Notes: generated by a model not told the origin, from the sequence alone. A stretch of 64,000 nt of DNA from Nocardia asteroides (GCF_900637185.1 NZ_LR134352.1:62001-126000), one strand, 5' to 3'; positions 36,120 to 45,086 are shown, counted from the first letter of the stretch. A program made the numbers and translations.

Positions 36120-36761
36120 TCAGTTCTCCTTGCCGATGGATTTCTCTACAACCGAGGCGATTTCCATGATGTTGGCGCAAGGGTCGAGGTTTTGACTCCG
36201 GCCGAGCCCGAGACTGTGGGTGCGAACGAAGACGACTCCGACCTTGGTCCGCAGGTGCACCCTGCACAACGATTCATCACCTTGCTCGCCCCGGATCAGC
36301 CCTGCCTGGCGGCCGTTCACTGTGGTCGGCTCCAGGACCCGCCCGTTCTTCTGGAGGTCTTCTTCCCACGTGATGTTTCCGGAGTCCAGACCGAGCGACA
36401 TCGCGCTGTCTGGCGTACGGAAGTCGCAGGTCAGGAAGGTGTACTCGGCGATGAGGTCGTCGCCACGCTTACGGGATCCGGGGCGAAAGCCCACGGACTC
36501 GATATCGGCGTCGCTGATCCAGGTACACGGATCGAAGACAACCTTCGGCCGACCAGTGGTCTGCGTGTACTTGTTGTCTTGCTGGGGAGGCTGCAGTTTC
36601 GCGTCGGTCAGCGTCGGACGCGCCGCCTGCGTCATGGCCGAACTCTCCGTGTTCCCGGCGCTCGAGGGCTCGTTCTTATCGGGTTCCGTCGACGAATTGC
36701 ACGCGGACGCGGTTAGCGCGACAAGAAGACAGCAGGTGACCGTTACGGATTTCAACATCAT
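36120..36761 (-). CDS. DUF3558-type lipoprotein
   Basis: A 213-aa secreted lipoprotein: signal and lipobox TASAC (C about 21, after MMLKSVTVTCCLLVALTA), a Ser/Thr-rich spacer, and the DUF3558 hallmark VVFDPCTWISDADIESVGF, with further cysteines in FLTCDFR, SLCRVHL and LDPCANI. DUF3558 lipoproteins are common in Nocardia and relatives and often flank type VII-like genes; their function is unknown. Its ATG overlaps the stop of the upstream helical gene. Confidence 0.85.
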   Translation of the reverse strand: MMLKSVTVTCCLLVALTASACNSSTEPDKNEPSSAGNTESSAMTQAARPTLTDAKLQPPQQDNKYTQTTGRPKVVFDPCTWISDADIESVGFRPGSRKRGDDLIAEYTFLTCDFRTPDSAMSLGLDSGNITWEEDLQKNGRVLEPTTVNGRQAGLIRGEQGDESLCRVHLRTKVGVVFVRTHSLGLGRSQNLDPCANIMEIASVVEKSIGKEN

Positions 36762-37120
36762 GCCTGCCCAGCGTTCTTGCTCAACGCGTCCGCGTAGAGC
36801 TGGTCGGATTCGGCCAGGATTCCTGCGGCTTGCAGGTAACCCTCTGCCATCTTCGTTGCCGCAGATTCCAGCTGCTCGAGCACTTGCCTCGCCGCGGCCG
36901 CCTTGTCCGAAAAGCCTTGCTGCAGGGACTTGGAGGAGTTCAATCCACCGAATCCGTGTATGTCCTGCAAACGTCCAGCCTCGTCGGACCATTCACCGCA
37001 TTTTACTGCGAACAGCAGATACGACTGCGCCACTTCCCGCGCAGCATCCGGCGACATCGTCAACTGCCCCGACGCCGACGCATTCCACAGCTGCGCGGCA
37101 GCATCCTGTCCGATAGCCAC
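36758..37120 (-). CDS. small helical protein of the type VII-like cassette
   Basis: A 120-aa all-helical protein without signal peptide (MAIGQDAAAQLWNASASGQL, then AAREVAQSYLLFAVKCGEW, ARQVLEQLESAATKMAEGYLQAA). Size and helical-hairpin pattern resemble WXG100/EspC-type secreted partners, but no clear WXG or YxxxD/E export motif is seen. GTG 37120 is chosen because GGGAGGGGAG lies just upstream. It is the first gene of the leftward operon (this gene, lipoprotein, PPE-like, EspG). Confidence 0.7.
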   Translation of the reverse strand: MAIGQDAAAQLWNASASGQLTMSPDAAREVAQSYLLFAVKCGEWSDEAGRLQDIHGFGGLNSSKSLQQGFSDKAAAARQVLEQLESAATKMAEGYLQAAGILAESDQLYADALSKNAGQA

Positions 37121-37503
37121 TTGGGCTCCCCTCCCAACGATGTACCTCGGCATCCTAGCGCTCAATCCCCACCCACGACACTGCCCATGTTCGACCAGCC
37201 ACCAACCCGCCGAACAGGTCGTTCGCCGCGCCCGACACCTCTGGACCCAGCGCCCGTTCCTGCCCACGACGACGCACCCACCGACTGGTAGCCTCCACGC
37301 CGGGGACATCGAGACGGGGGAAATAATGTCGCGACCGGCCGACGAAGCAGGAGCCACTCGGTGTGGCGTTCCACGTCGACCGGTATCCGCTGCGATTTCA
37401 CGCCGCTCGATCACCCCGACCTGGCACCGCGGATCAGCTGAAGACACTGGTACGCCACGCGGCTAGATCCTTCCGTCGAAGAGTCGTCAACTATGGGAGA
37501 CCC
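37121..37503. other. 383-bp divergent intergenic region of the type VII-like cassette
   Basis: This region separates the two divergent operons of the cassette and must contain both promoters. I see no convincing -35/-10 pair, repeat or operator. A 46-codon frame starting at ATG 37326 has poor coding bias and was rejected. Confidence 0.5.
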
Positions 37504-37821
37504 ATGCTCAAGGCCGATATCGACCAGATACGCGCGCTCTCGGTGAAACTCACCAACGCGGGCGAAAGCATCGACGCGCTGGACGTCCGCTCGGGCGCGA
37601 GCTCGCTGGATGCCTCTCTCCCGGACGGCACGAACGACGCGACCTTCCTGATCCCCGAAGCGGCTGCCCAGGCGGCCCTGGCTGTCGAGGGCGCCTTCCT
37701 GCGCGCTGCCGAGCGCTACAAGCAGGTGGCCACCCTGTGCACCACCTGTGCCGACAACCTGCAGATGACCGACGAAGAGTTCGGCAAGAAGCTCTCGGAA
37801 CTGGACATCCACAGTGCATAA
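37504..37821 (+). CDS. EspC-like (DUF2580) type VII secretion-associated protein
   Basis: A 105-aa helical protein, MLKADIDQIRALSVKLTNAG to EEFGKKLSELDIHSA, with the layout of the EspC/DUF2580 family: helix, short central loop (LDASLPDGTNDATFLIPEA), long helix with ERYKQVATLCTTCADNLQ. GGGAGA precedes the ATG. Its stop overlaps the start of the 822-aa gene by eight bases, the arrangement expected for two proteins made and exported together. Confidence 0.75.
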   Translation: MLKADIDQIRALSVKLTNAGESIDALDVRSGASSLDASLPDGTNDATFLIPEAAAQAALAVEGAFLRAAERYKQVATLCTTCADNLQMTDEEFGKKLSELDIHSA

Positions 37822-40282
37822 GCGTTCGGCGGTCGAGAAGTGGGACCTGGAGGCGGTCAAGACCTGGGCCGGCCAGGTCGCTGCGGCGCGCGGGGCCTTG
37901 GTGGTGTGCGCCGACACGACCATGACCCACATGCGGGACATGCAGGCCAGCTGGTCGGGCGCGGCCTATCTGGCGGCCTACGACCGTGTCGCCGACGACC
38001 GAGTCCAGGTCGAGAAGCTCGCACTCGAGGTCGACGAGCTCGTCACCGTCCTCAACGACGAGGTGAACAACGTCATCTCGCATCGCACGACGCTGCTGGG
38101 CAAGGTCGCCGACGCCCAGGCCCTCGGGATGACTGTCGACGACGTGTGGAAGGTGATGGACTACGACAACGTCGAAGCCGACGTGCGCCGCGACCATCAA
38201 ACCTTGATCAACAACGCGCTGTACCCCTTCGAGGACGCGGTCACCAAAGCCGTCCAGGCCATCACCGGCCAGGCGACCGAGATCAGATCGGCGGGCGACC
38301 TGCTCGGTTCGAGCCTCGACGTCAGCGCGGCCGACACTCAGGCCGGGCGCTTCGGCAAGGACGACGGCGCCGAACTCGCCGAGGCGGTCAAGAACCACGA
38401 CAAGGCGAAGATCGACGAGATCCTCGCCCAGATGCCGCAGCCCGCGCTGACCCAGTTCGAGGTCGATCAGCTGGCGGCGGGCAACGAAGTCAACACGCTC
38501 CCGCAGAGCACGCAGGACTATTACAAGTCCTTCTTCCAATCCGCGGGCAAGGACGGCATTCTCGGCCTGAACGAACAGCTCCTGGCACGAGAGAACGCCG
38601 GCGACACCACCGCCGCGGGCCAGCGCAACAACCTCGCCAACACCATTCTCGCGATGACCAACGAGAAGGTGGGCACCAGCAACGGGTCCAAGGGCTCCTA
38701 CGCCAACCTGCCGCCCGACATGCAGAATCTCATCTCCGGCCGAGCCGAGGACTTCACCGGCGCCTACAACGGCGACAATCAGCTGGTTGGTCGGTATCAG
38801 GAATTGGGCCAGTTCAGCGAGCTGCTCGGCCAGTCCGACCAAGGGATGCAGCCCGGCAAGCAGCTCGGCGTCGAACTGGGCCGCCAGAGCGAAAGCATGA
38901 TGTCCTACCTCAACAACGTCGACAAGAACATGAGCGGCCAGATGCCGCCCGGCTTCCCCGACGGCTCCAAAGACGAGATGAAAGAGGGCGCACAGCGTTT
39001 CCTCGACGTCGCTACCCGCAACGACGACGTGAGCTACTCCCTGCTGACCGGCAACGACCTGCCCGCCACCCCGGACATCGGCTCCGAGTACAAGAACGAC
39101 CGCCCGTTCGACGCGGAAGAATTCCGCAACACCGTCTTCCGGAGCAATTGGCCGGACGACGGCCAGGCCGCATCAGGATTGCTCGACTGGATCGCCGAGG
39201 ACACCAAGAAGCCCGGCGAGGAGGGGCTGCGGGCGAACGAGGCGCTGGCCGCGCTACCCGACTACTTCGCACCGACCGGCGACGCGCCCGACGGATCCGC
39301 GTCGGAGCGTCCGGAGCTGAAGGATGAAGACGGCAAGACGGTCTTCAACCGAAGCGTGGATGCCTTCAACACCAACCCGAAGCTCGCCGATTCCATGGCA
39401 CACATCATGGGAAACAACATCGACTCGTATATCTCGGGCCATGCCGAGGAGACCAAGCTTGTCGACGATCCGAGCGTGCCCGGCGTGAACAATCGGCTGG
39501 CCGAGCTGTCGGAGACCGATGCGAATCGCCTGTTGTTCCTCGCCGGCCAATCCGACGGCGGACGTCTCATGCTCGAGGTGAGCCGTCAAGAATATGAGGC
39601 CAATATGATCGGCCGCGCGTTGACCGAAGGTGGCAGCAATCCATCCGAATGGCTGCAGAACAACGCGCCCAAGTTGGCTGAGCTCGACGGTCGTTACACG
39701 AATGCCATCAACAACGCCCTGACCTGGCAGGACGAGCAGAATGCGCAGACGAGCTTCGACGAGAAGACGAAGACTTTCGAGAACCGACAGCAAGCCGCGG
39801 ATATCGTGAAGTCGCTCACCCTGGACAATCTGGAAATTCCAGGAAAATCCCCCGCCGGAGTGATCGGAAACGAAGTATTCGGAGTCATCAAGGACGAGGG
39901 GTACAACGCGGCGATGGAGAAGTGGAACCCGGAGCCCGAAAAGGAAGGTATCGTACCGCCGAATCGCGAAGCGCTGACCACCCGTTCCGAGAACGAAGTC
40001 CGGAGCGTCATCCTCCAGGAGATGATGAAGGATGGAACCTTGCCCGCATACGGCGTCGATGCCAACGGAAACCGCATCGACTATCTCGATTCGAACGGAC
40101 GCATCGTCGATATCGGCGGCATGTCGGGAGCAGCGGTCACCGCACTGAACAACACCCTGGCCGACCGTGGACTGGCGGGATATGTCACCGAATACGGTCG
40201 ATCACATTCGAACGAGCTGAACAGCGGCTTGATTTCCGACCCGGCCAAGGTGAAGGCATATGTCACAGGAAAGGCGGGGTGA
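37814..40282 (+). CDS. large putative type VII effector with N-terminal WXG-like domain
   Basis: An 822-aa protein without signal peptide. Residues 1-120 form a helical hairpin with W47-S48-G49 (MQASWSGAAYLAAYD), a WXG100-like feature. The remaining 700 residues are mainly helical, hydrophilic and rich in Asp, Glu, Asn and Gln (for example LGRQSESMMSYLNNVDKN, SETDANRLLFLAGQSDGG), resembling the TPR-like repeat region proteins of mycobacterial ESX loci (Rv3899c type, from memory). The C-terminus contains YGVDANGNRIDYLDSNGR and no recognised toxin motif. GTG 37814 is inside the EspC-like gene, so the pair is coupled. Confidence 0.75.
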   Translation: MHKRSAVEKWDLEAVKTWAGQVAAARGALVVCADTTMTHMRDMQASWSGAAYLAAYDRVADDRVQVEKLALEVDELVTVLNDEVNNVISHRTTLLGKVADAQALGMTVDDVWKVMDYDNVEADVRRDHQTLINNALYPFEDAVTKAVQAITGQATEIRSAGDLLGSSLDVSAADTQAGRFGKDDGAELAEAVKNHDKAKIDEILAQMPQPALTQFEVDQLAAGNEVNTLPQSTQDYYKSFFQSAGKDGILGLNEQLLARENAGDTTAAGQRNNLANTILAMTNEKVGTSNGSKGSYANLPPDMQNLISGRAEDFTGAYNGDNQLVGRYQELGQFSELLGQSDQGMQPGKQLGVELGRQSESMMSYLNNVDKNMSGQMPPGFPDGSKDEMKEGAQRFLDVATRNDDVSYSLLTGNDLPATPDIGSEYKNDRPFDAEEFRNTVFRSNWPDDGQAASGLLDWIAEDTKKPGEEGLRANEALAALPDYFAPTGDAPDGSASERPELKDEDGKTVFNRSVDAFNTNPKLADSMAHIMGNNIDSYISGHAEETKLVDDPSVPGVNNRLAELSETDANRLLFLAGQSDGGRLMLEVSRQEYEANMIGRALTEGGSNPSEWLQNNAPKLAELDGRYTNAINNALTWQDEQNAQTSFDEKTKTFENRQQAADIVKSLTLDNLEIPGKSPAGVIGNEVFGVIKDEGYNAAMEKWNPEPEKEGIVPPNREALTTRSENEVRSVILQEMMKDGTLPAYGVDANGNRIDYLDSNGRIVDIGGMSGAAVTALNNTLADRGLAGYVTEYGRSHSNELNSGLISDPAKVKAYVTGKAG

Positions 40283-40283
40283 C

Positions 40284-40850
40284 ATGAAGCGACCACTCGG
40301 AAAATGGAGATGGAGCGGCGTAGCCCTTGCGGCGGTACCGATCTGCGCTATGTCCGTGGGTTGCTCAGCGAGCCCGGACGTATCCAGCGAGGCCCCCACG
40401 ACGACAGTATCGATTTCAGTGGATTTCGACCCGTGTACGGATCTGGGGTCCAGATTTGTCGAAGAGTACCAATTGAAGGCGCCGGGCACCCCCGTGAAAG
40501 AGCCTTTGATGTCGCTTCGAGACGCCGCCGGATGCCGGTTCGAGCGAAGCGTATCGGAGTACTCCGAAGTAGTCATCGCGCTCAACGATGCCCGCCTCGG
40601 CTCCGCCGATGAGCTCGAACATCCACCCAGGCGCAAGCTGACGATCGGCGGACGCTCCGCCGAGATGTTGAGCTGGCACGAAAGACCGGGACAGGCCGGA
40701 AAGCCGAACTGCTCGATCCAGATCCAGTTGGCCACCGACTCCCTGTACATCTTCTACAGCGACGGACTGCTGCAACTGCCCGACGAGGACTATTCCTGCC
40801 GGAATGCCGCGAAAATGGGTGAAGACCTTGTGCGAATGATCGAGCGGTAG
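40284..40850 (+). CDS. DUF3558-like lipoprotein (copy 1 of tandem pair)
   Basis: A 188-aa lipoprotein with signal MKRPLGKWRWSGVALAA and lipobox SVGC (C27). The mature part has VDFDPCTDLGSRFVEEYQL, AGCRFERSVSEYSEVVIAL, KPNCSIQI and LPDEDYSCRNAAKMGEDL. It starts one base after the stop of the 822-aa gene. The next gene encodes a clear paralogue, so the pair arose by duplication. Lower G/C than neighbouring housekeeping genes. Confidence 0.82.
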   Translation: MKRPLGKWRWSGVALAAVPICAMSVGCSASPDVSSEAPTTTVSISVDFDPCTDLGSRFVEEYQLKAPGTPVKEPLMSLRDAAGCRFERSVSEYSEVVIALNDARLGSADELEHPPRRKLTIGGRSAEMLSWHERPGQAGKPNCSIQIQLATDSLYIFYSDGLLQLPDEDYSCRNAAKMGEDLVRMIER

Positions 40851-40866
40851 CGGTGACAACGGACCA

Positions 40867-41394
40867 ATGTCACGCCGCATCGCCCCCGCCTTGGTCACCG
40901 CCGCGATGGGTGGACTGGTGGCATGTGGCGTGACCGAATCCACTTCGGTCAAAAGCAACGATGTTCCTTTAACATTCGACCCGTGTACAGATCTGGTTTC
41001 CGGTTTCGTTGAACAATATTCAATGCGGACTCCAGGCCGACCGACAATGGAATACAACAATATTCCGGGGTGCGAATACAAAAGAACCGTCGCGGAGCAT
41101 TCGAAGGTATTTGTCGCCCTCTACAATCCATCAGAGGTATCAGCCAACGAAGCAGGACTTCCACCGACAAGAAAAGTAGCTATTTCAGGTTATCCGGCAG
41201 AGATATCGGGGTGGCGGGAAGCGCCCGCGCAGGCCGGAAAGTACCTGTGCTCAACCAAGGTTGAATTGAACGAGCTCCGCCTGATGGTCTACTACAGCGA
41301 TGGCCTGCTGCCACTGCCCGACGAGGACTATTCATGCCGCAGAGCGACCGAGATGAGCGACGACCTCATCGAAATGGTAATGGGACAGAAATAG
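40867..41394 (+). CDS. DUF3558-like lipoprotein (copy 2 of tandem pair)
   Basis: A 175-aa lipoprotein with a short signal and lipobox LVAC (C20, in MGGLVACGVTE). It shares FDPCTDLVSGFVEQYSM, GCEYKRTVAEHSKVFVALYNP, YLCSTKVEL and LPDEDYSCRRATEMSDDL with the preceding gene. It is the AT-richest coding sequence of the window, with codons such as AAT, TTT and ATA frequent, which suggests recent transfer or relaxed codon bias. It ends the rightward operon, before a strong terminator. Confidence 0.82.
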   Translation: MSRRIAPALVTAAMGGLVACGVTESTSVKSNDVPLTFDPCTDLVSGFVEQYSMRTPGRPTMEYNNIPGCEYKRTVAEHSKVFVALYNPSEVSANEAGLPPTRKVAISGYPAEISGWREAPAQAGKYLCSTKVELNELRLMVYYSDGLLPLPDEDYSCRRATEMSDDLIEMVMGQK

Positions 41395-41430
41395 CTGTGA
41401 CCGAGGGTTGAGTTCTCCACACGGGCTGTC

Positions 41431-41467
41431 CCCTGGTCTGGCGATGTCCAGGATCGCCAGACCAGGG
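41431..41467. terminator. 15-bp hairpin at the right end of the type VII-like cassette
   Basis: CCCTGGTCTGGCGAT pairs perfectly with its complement across a 7-base loop, between the stop at 41394 (+) and the DoxX stop at 41472 (-). It is probably bidirectional; a TTG follows on the plus strand. Confidence 0.8.
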
Positions 41468-41471
41468 TTGC

Positions 41472-41819
41472 TCAAGCGATCAGGCCCAGACCTAGGGCTG
41501 TGGCTACCGGGGCCAGGTAGAGGATCGGGAAGGCTACGGTCTTGTAGGAGTGGGCTCGGAGGACGGTGATTACCGCGCCGGTGAAGTAGAGGATCAGGGC
41601 GATGGCGGCGGTGATGCCGACGAGGGGGATCCAGAGGCCGATGATCAAGCCGAGGGCGCCTGCGGCCTTGGCCAGGCCGAGGGGGGTCCACCAGGTTCGG
41701 GGGACACCGTAGTCGATGAGGGGGTCGACGACGAAGGGGGCTCGGCGGAGGAGTGAGAGGGCCGAGAAGCCGACCCAGAGGGCGGCGATGACGGTGACGA
41801 TGAGGTAGGCGATGTTCAT
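41472..41819 (-). CDS. DoxX-family membrane protein
   Basis: A 115-aa protein with four hydrophobic segments (from MNIAYLIVTVIAALWVGFSA; LGLAKAAGALGLIIGLW; ITAAIALILYFTGAVITVL; FPILYLAPVATALGLGLIA), the DoxX-like layout with a conserved short loop VPRTWWTPLG. DoxX-family proteins are linked to thiol and redox homeostasis in mycobacteria, but the role here is not shown. AAGGAG precedes ATG 41819. It is divergent from the serine hydrolase. Confidence 0.82.
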   Translation of the reverse strand: MNIAYLIVTVIAALWVGFSALSLLRRAPFVVDPLIDYGVPRTWWTPLGLAKAAGALGLIIGLWIPLVGITAAIALILYFTGAVITVLRAHSYKTVAFPILYLAPVATALGLGLIA

Positions 41820-42022
41820 GGTGGGGCTCCTTCGGCGGGCGCGGTGTTCGTGGCGTCTGCCGAGGTGACGATGTAGCGGGGGTGGGTGTGACATCGGTGT
41901 GGTGGGATGTCGAATTCGGGGGTGGCGCTCGGTAATTCGCCGCGCCGGTAGTACTGGGGTTCGGGGTGGGGCCGTACTGCGGACCGATGCGGGTGGCGGG
42001 CGGGGGTTTCTACCGTCGGGGC

Positions 42023-43123
42023 ATGCGTACTCGAGTTCTGGTTCTCGCGATCTGTGTCGTGGCGGCGCTGTTGCCCGCGTGCACGGTCGGCGTGACCGCG
42101 GCACCTTCGCACCGTGCGGACAGCGTTCAGGGCGATCTCGACGAACTGGTCCGTGCAGGGGCGGTCGGCGCGCTCGCCACGCTCACCGCTGACGGCGGCA
42201 CCTCGGTCCTCGCCGCGGGTGTTGCCGAGCTCGCGACGGGGACGCCGATGCCGGTGGGTTCGGCGCAGCATGTGCGGATCGGCAGTGTCACCAAGACGTT
42301 CACCGCGGCGGTTGTCCTGCAACTGGTGGCCGAGGGGCGGGTCGACCTGGACTTGCCGGTGGACACGTACCTACCGGGTCTGCTCACCGGTGACGGCATC
42401 GACGGGCGGATGATCACCGTCCGTCAGCTGCTGGGGCACCGGAGCGGGCTGCCGGAGCCGACCGCGCCGGACGGGATCGACGAGCACACGGCGGTCGAGC
42501 TGGGCCGCACCTTCACGCCCACGGAGGAGATCGCGCTCGTCCTGCGGAACCCGGCGCGGTTCAGCCCGGGTGCGCGCTTCGAGTACACGAATGCCAACTA
42601 TCTCGTGGCCGGGATGCTGATCGAGGCGGTGACCGGGAACAGGTACGGCGACGAGCTGGGCGACCGGATCTTCACGCCGCTGGGGCTGTCGGGGACCTAT
42701 CTCCCGGCCACCGGCGAGACCGGGCTGCGCGAGCCGCATCCGTCGGGCTACACCGGTGTGGCGGAGGAGACCTCGATGGAGCCGTCGGTGCCGTGGGCGT
42801 CGGGTGCGCTGGTCAGCACCGGGGCCGACCTCAATCGGTTCTTCACGGCGCTGCGGGCGGGCCGGGTGGTGCCGCTCGCGCAACTGGGGCAGATGCTCGA
42901 CGGTGTCGATATGGGCAGCGGGGACGGGATGTCCTACGGGCTCGGGGTGGGGTACGCGCAGCTGCCGTGTGGGACGCGGTTCGTCGGCCATGTGGGTGGG
43001 GTCCGCGGGTTCACCACCGTGGCCGGGGCGACCGAGGGCGGGCGGGCGGTCACGTTCACCTACACCGGGACGCCGTCCGCGCAGGATATCGGCGCGCTGC
43101 TGACCCATGCGCTGTGCGATTAG
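42023..43123 (+). CDS. serine hydrolase lipoprotein (class C beta-lactamase/DD-peptidase-like)
   Basis: A 366-aa secreted lipoprotein: signal with lipobox LPAC (C20), then a penicillin-binding fold. Catalytic S88 and K91 lie in RIGSVTKTFTAAVVLQL; the YxN motif is in FEYTNANYLVAGML; the third motif is HVGG (FVGHVGGVRGFTTV). It could be a D-alanyl-D-alanine carboxypeptidase, esterase or beta-lactamase; sequence alone does not decide. Unlike the broken copy at 12.7 kb, this one is complete. Confidence 0.88.
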   Translation: MRTRVLVLAICVVAALLPACTVGVTAAPSHRADSVQGDLDELVRAGAVGALATLTADGGTSVLAAGVAELATGTPMPVGSAQHVRIGSVTKTFTAAVVLQLVAEGRVDLDLPVDTYLPGLLTGDGIDGRMITVRQLLGHRSGLPEPTAPDGIDEHTAVELGRTFTPTEEIALVLRNPARFSPGARFEYTNANYLVAGMLIEAVTGNRYGDELGDRIFTPLGLSGTYLPATGETGLREPHPSGYTGVAEETSMEPSVPWASGALVSTGADLNRFFTALRAGRVVPLAQLGQMLDGVDMGSGDGMSYGLGVGYAQLPCGTRFVGHVGGVRGFTTVAGATEGGRAVTFTYTGTPSAQDIGALLTHALCD

Positions 43124-43125
43124 AA

Positions 43126-43163
43126 AACCGGCCCCGCACCGTGGACACGATGCGGGGCCGGTT
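43126..43163. terminator. 13-bp hairpin between convergent genes
   Basis: AACCGGCCCCGCA pairs with its complement across a 12-base loop between the serine hydrolase stop (43123) and the gpmA stop (43175). A run of four A on the plus strand gives TTTT after the stem on the minus strand, so it is a good gpmA terminator. Confidence 0.85.
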
Positions 43164-43174
43164 CGGGGGAACTA

Positions 43175-43912
43175 CTACTTGCCGCCCTGGTTGGCGACGG
43201 CGGCGGCGCCGGCGGCGGCGGCCTCCGGGTCCAGGTACTCGGCCGGCTTGACCGGACGCAGGTTCTCGTCCAGCTCGTAGCGCAGCGGGATGCCGGTGGG
43301 GATGTTCAGGCTGGAGATGTCCTCGTCGGAGATGTTGTCGAGGTGCTTCACCAGCGCGCGCAGCGAGTTGCCGTGGGCGGCGACCAGGACGGTCTTGCCG
43401 GTCAGCAGCTCGGGGGCGATGGTGGTCTCCCAGTACGGGATCATCCGGGCGACGACATCCTTGAGGCACTCGGTCTTGGGGACCTCGATGCCCGCGTAGC
43501 GCGGGTCGCCTTCCTGGCTGTACTCGTTGTCGTCGGCGATCGGCGGCGGCGGGGTGTCGTAGCTGCGCCGCCACAGCATGAACTGGTCCTGGCCGTACTG
43601 CTCGCGGACCTGCTCCTTGTTCTTGCCCTGCAGGTCGCCGTAGTGCCGCTCGTTGAGGCGCCAGTCGCGGATGACCGGGATCCAGTGCCGGTCGGCGGCG
43701 TCGAGCGCGTTGTTGGCGGTGCTGATCGCGCGACGCAGCAGCGAGGTGTAGACGATGTCGGGCAGCACGTCGTGCTCGGCGAGCAGCTCGCCGGCCCGCT
43801 TGCCCTCGGCGATGCCCTTGTCGGTCAGGTGCACATCCACCCAGCCGGTGAACAAGTTGAGGGCATTCCATTCGCTCTCGCCGTGGCGCAGCAGCACGAG
43901 GGTGTAGGTCAT
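43175..43912 (-). CDS. gpmA: 2,3-bisphosphoglycerate-dependent phosphoglycerate mutase
   Basis: A 245-aa glycolytic enzyme interconverting 3- and 2-phosphoglycerate. Catalytic RHGESEWN is at residues 9-16, followed by [42 protein letters not shown] and the second histidine in [14 protein letters not shown]. Length is normal. ATG 43912 is chosen because the nearby upstream ATG is out of frame. Confidence 0.96.
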   Translation of the reverse strand: MTYTLVLLRHGESEWNALNLFTGWVDVHLTDKGIAEGKRAGELLAEHDVLPDIVYTSLLRRAISTANNALDAADRHWIPVIRDWRLNERHYGDLQGKNKEQVREQYGQDQFMLWRRSYDTPPPPIADDNEYSQEGDPRYAGIEVPKTECLKDVVARMIPYWETTIAPELLTGKTVLVAAHGNSLRALVKHLDNISDEDISSLNIPTGIPLRYELDENLRPVKPAEYLDPEAAAAGAAAVANQGGK

Positions 43913-43997
43913 GGGGTCATTCTGGCATTTCGCCGGGGCCGGGGCGCAGGCCACCTCGTCGAACCCGACGACCGATGGGTCGCGTCGGCGCCGGAGG

Positions 43998-44885
43998 TCA
44001 CCGGGCGTCGACGGCCAGCACCCCGGCGCCGACGAGGGTGGCGCCGTCGGTCAGGGCCGACGGCTCGACGGTGAGCTCACGCAGGAATTCCAGCCGCGCG
44101 TGCCGGGCGACGGCCGCGCGCAGCGGGTCCCACAGTGGCGGACCGGACCGGGCGAAACCACCGCCGATGACCACCCGGTCGACGTCGAGCAGGGCGGCCG
44201 CCGACGACACCGCCTGCCCGAGCGCGGTGCCCGCGCGGGCCATGGCGGCCAGCGGCACCGCCTCGCCCCGCAGCGCCGCCTCGGCCAGCTCGGCCCCGGT
44301 GGCGCCGGTCCACCCCCGCGCCCGCGCCCAGCGCGCCGCCGACATCCCGCTGGCGACGGCTTCCACGCAGCCGAAACCGCCACAGCCGCACGGGGTGTCG
44401 TCACCGGGGACGACGATGTGCCCGAGATGACCGCCGTTTCCGGTGCGCCCCACCAGGACTCGCCCGTCGGCGACGATCCCGCCACCGACCCCGGACGACA
44501 CCGTCAGCGCGAGGCCGTTCGCCACCCCACGCAACCCGCCGACGCGATGCTCGGCCAGCACCAGACAGGCGCCGTCGATCGCGAAACGCACTACGGCGGA
44601 AGGGAACAGCGCCTGCACGTGCGCGACGACGGCGAACCCGTCCCGCCACGGCGGCAGGTTCAGCGGGGCCGCGGTCCCGGCCGGGACGTCGATCGGACCG
44701 GCCGACCCGATCCCCACCGCGCGCACCGGGTTGTCCCCCGCCACAGCGAGCAGCAGATCCCGGCACACCGCCCATGGCTCGGCGGTTGCCGAGGGCGCCT
44801 GCCGCACCCCGCGAAGCGTGTAGTCCGGATCGACGAGTGCCGCAGCGAATTTCGTCGCCCCGATATCGAGCGCGAGCGCTGTCAT
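43998..44885 (-). CDS. ROK-family sugar kinase (glucokinase-like)
   Basis: A 295-aa ROK protein: ATP-binding start [14 protein letters not shown], central [20 protein letters not shown] and the zinc-binding [10 protein letters not shown] with the preceding GHLGHIVV histidine. No N-terminal helix-turn-helix, so it is a kinase and not a repressor. The catalytic aspartate lies in [12 protein letters not shown], where the usual N-D is D-G; substrate preference is uncertain. It is upstream of gpmA with a short gap, so co-transcription is possible. Confidence 0.88.
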   Translation of the reverse strand: MTALALDIGATKFAAALVDPDYTLRGVRQAPSATAEPWAVCRDLLLAVAGDNPVRAVGIGSAGPIDVPAGTAAPLNLPPWRDGFAVVAHVQALFPSAVVRFAIDGACLVLAEHRVGGLRGVANGLALTVSSGVGGGIVADGRVLVGRTGNGGHLGHIVVPGDDTPCGCGGFGCVEAVASGMSAARWARARGWTGATGAELAEAALRGEAVPLAAMARAGTALGQAVSSAAALLDVDRVVIGGGFARSGPPLWDPLRAAVARHARLEFLRELTVEPSALTDGATLVGAGVLAVDAR

Positions 44886-45086
44886 CCTCGGTCCGTCCTC
44901 CTGACGTGCGTTTGTGCTATCAACCCAGCGTGCCGGGGCTGCCCGGACCGAATGATGTGAAAATTCACAGTTTGTGGCACGCGACACTTTGACTACTGGT
45001 CGGTACGCGCGGGCCGTTTTCGTTAGATACTTCGACGCGGGTCGGGTCTGGTCAGTTGGGCAGCACTACTTTGATGAAGGATAGCT

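Noticed and set aside
37326..37466. 46-codon frame in the divergent region of the type VII-like cassette
   Set aside because: It has a purine-rich stretch before the ATG, but codon third positions are not G/C-biased and the peptide is Arg/Pro/Ser-rich without structure.
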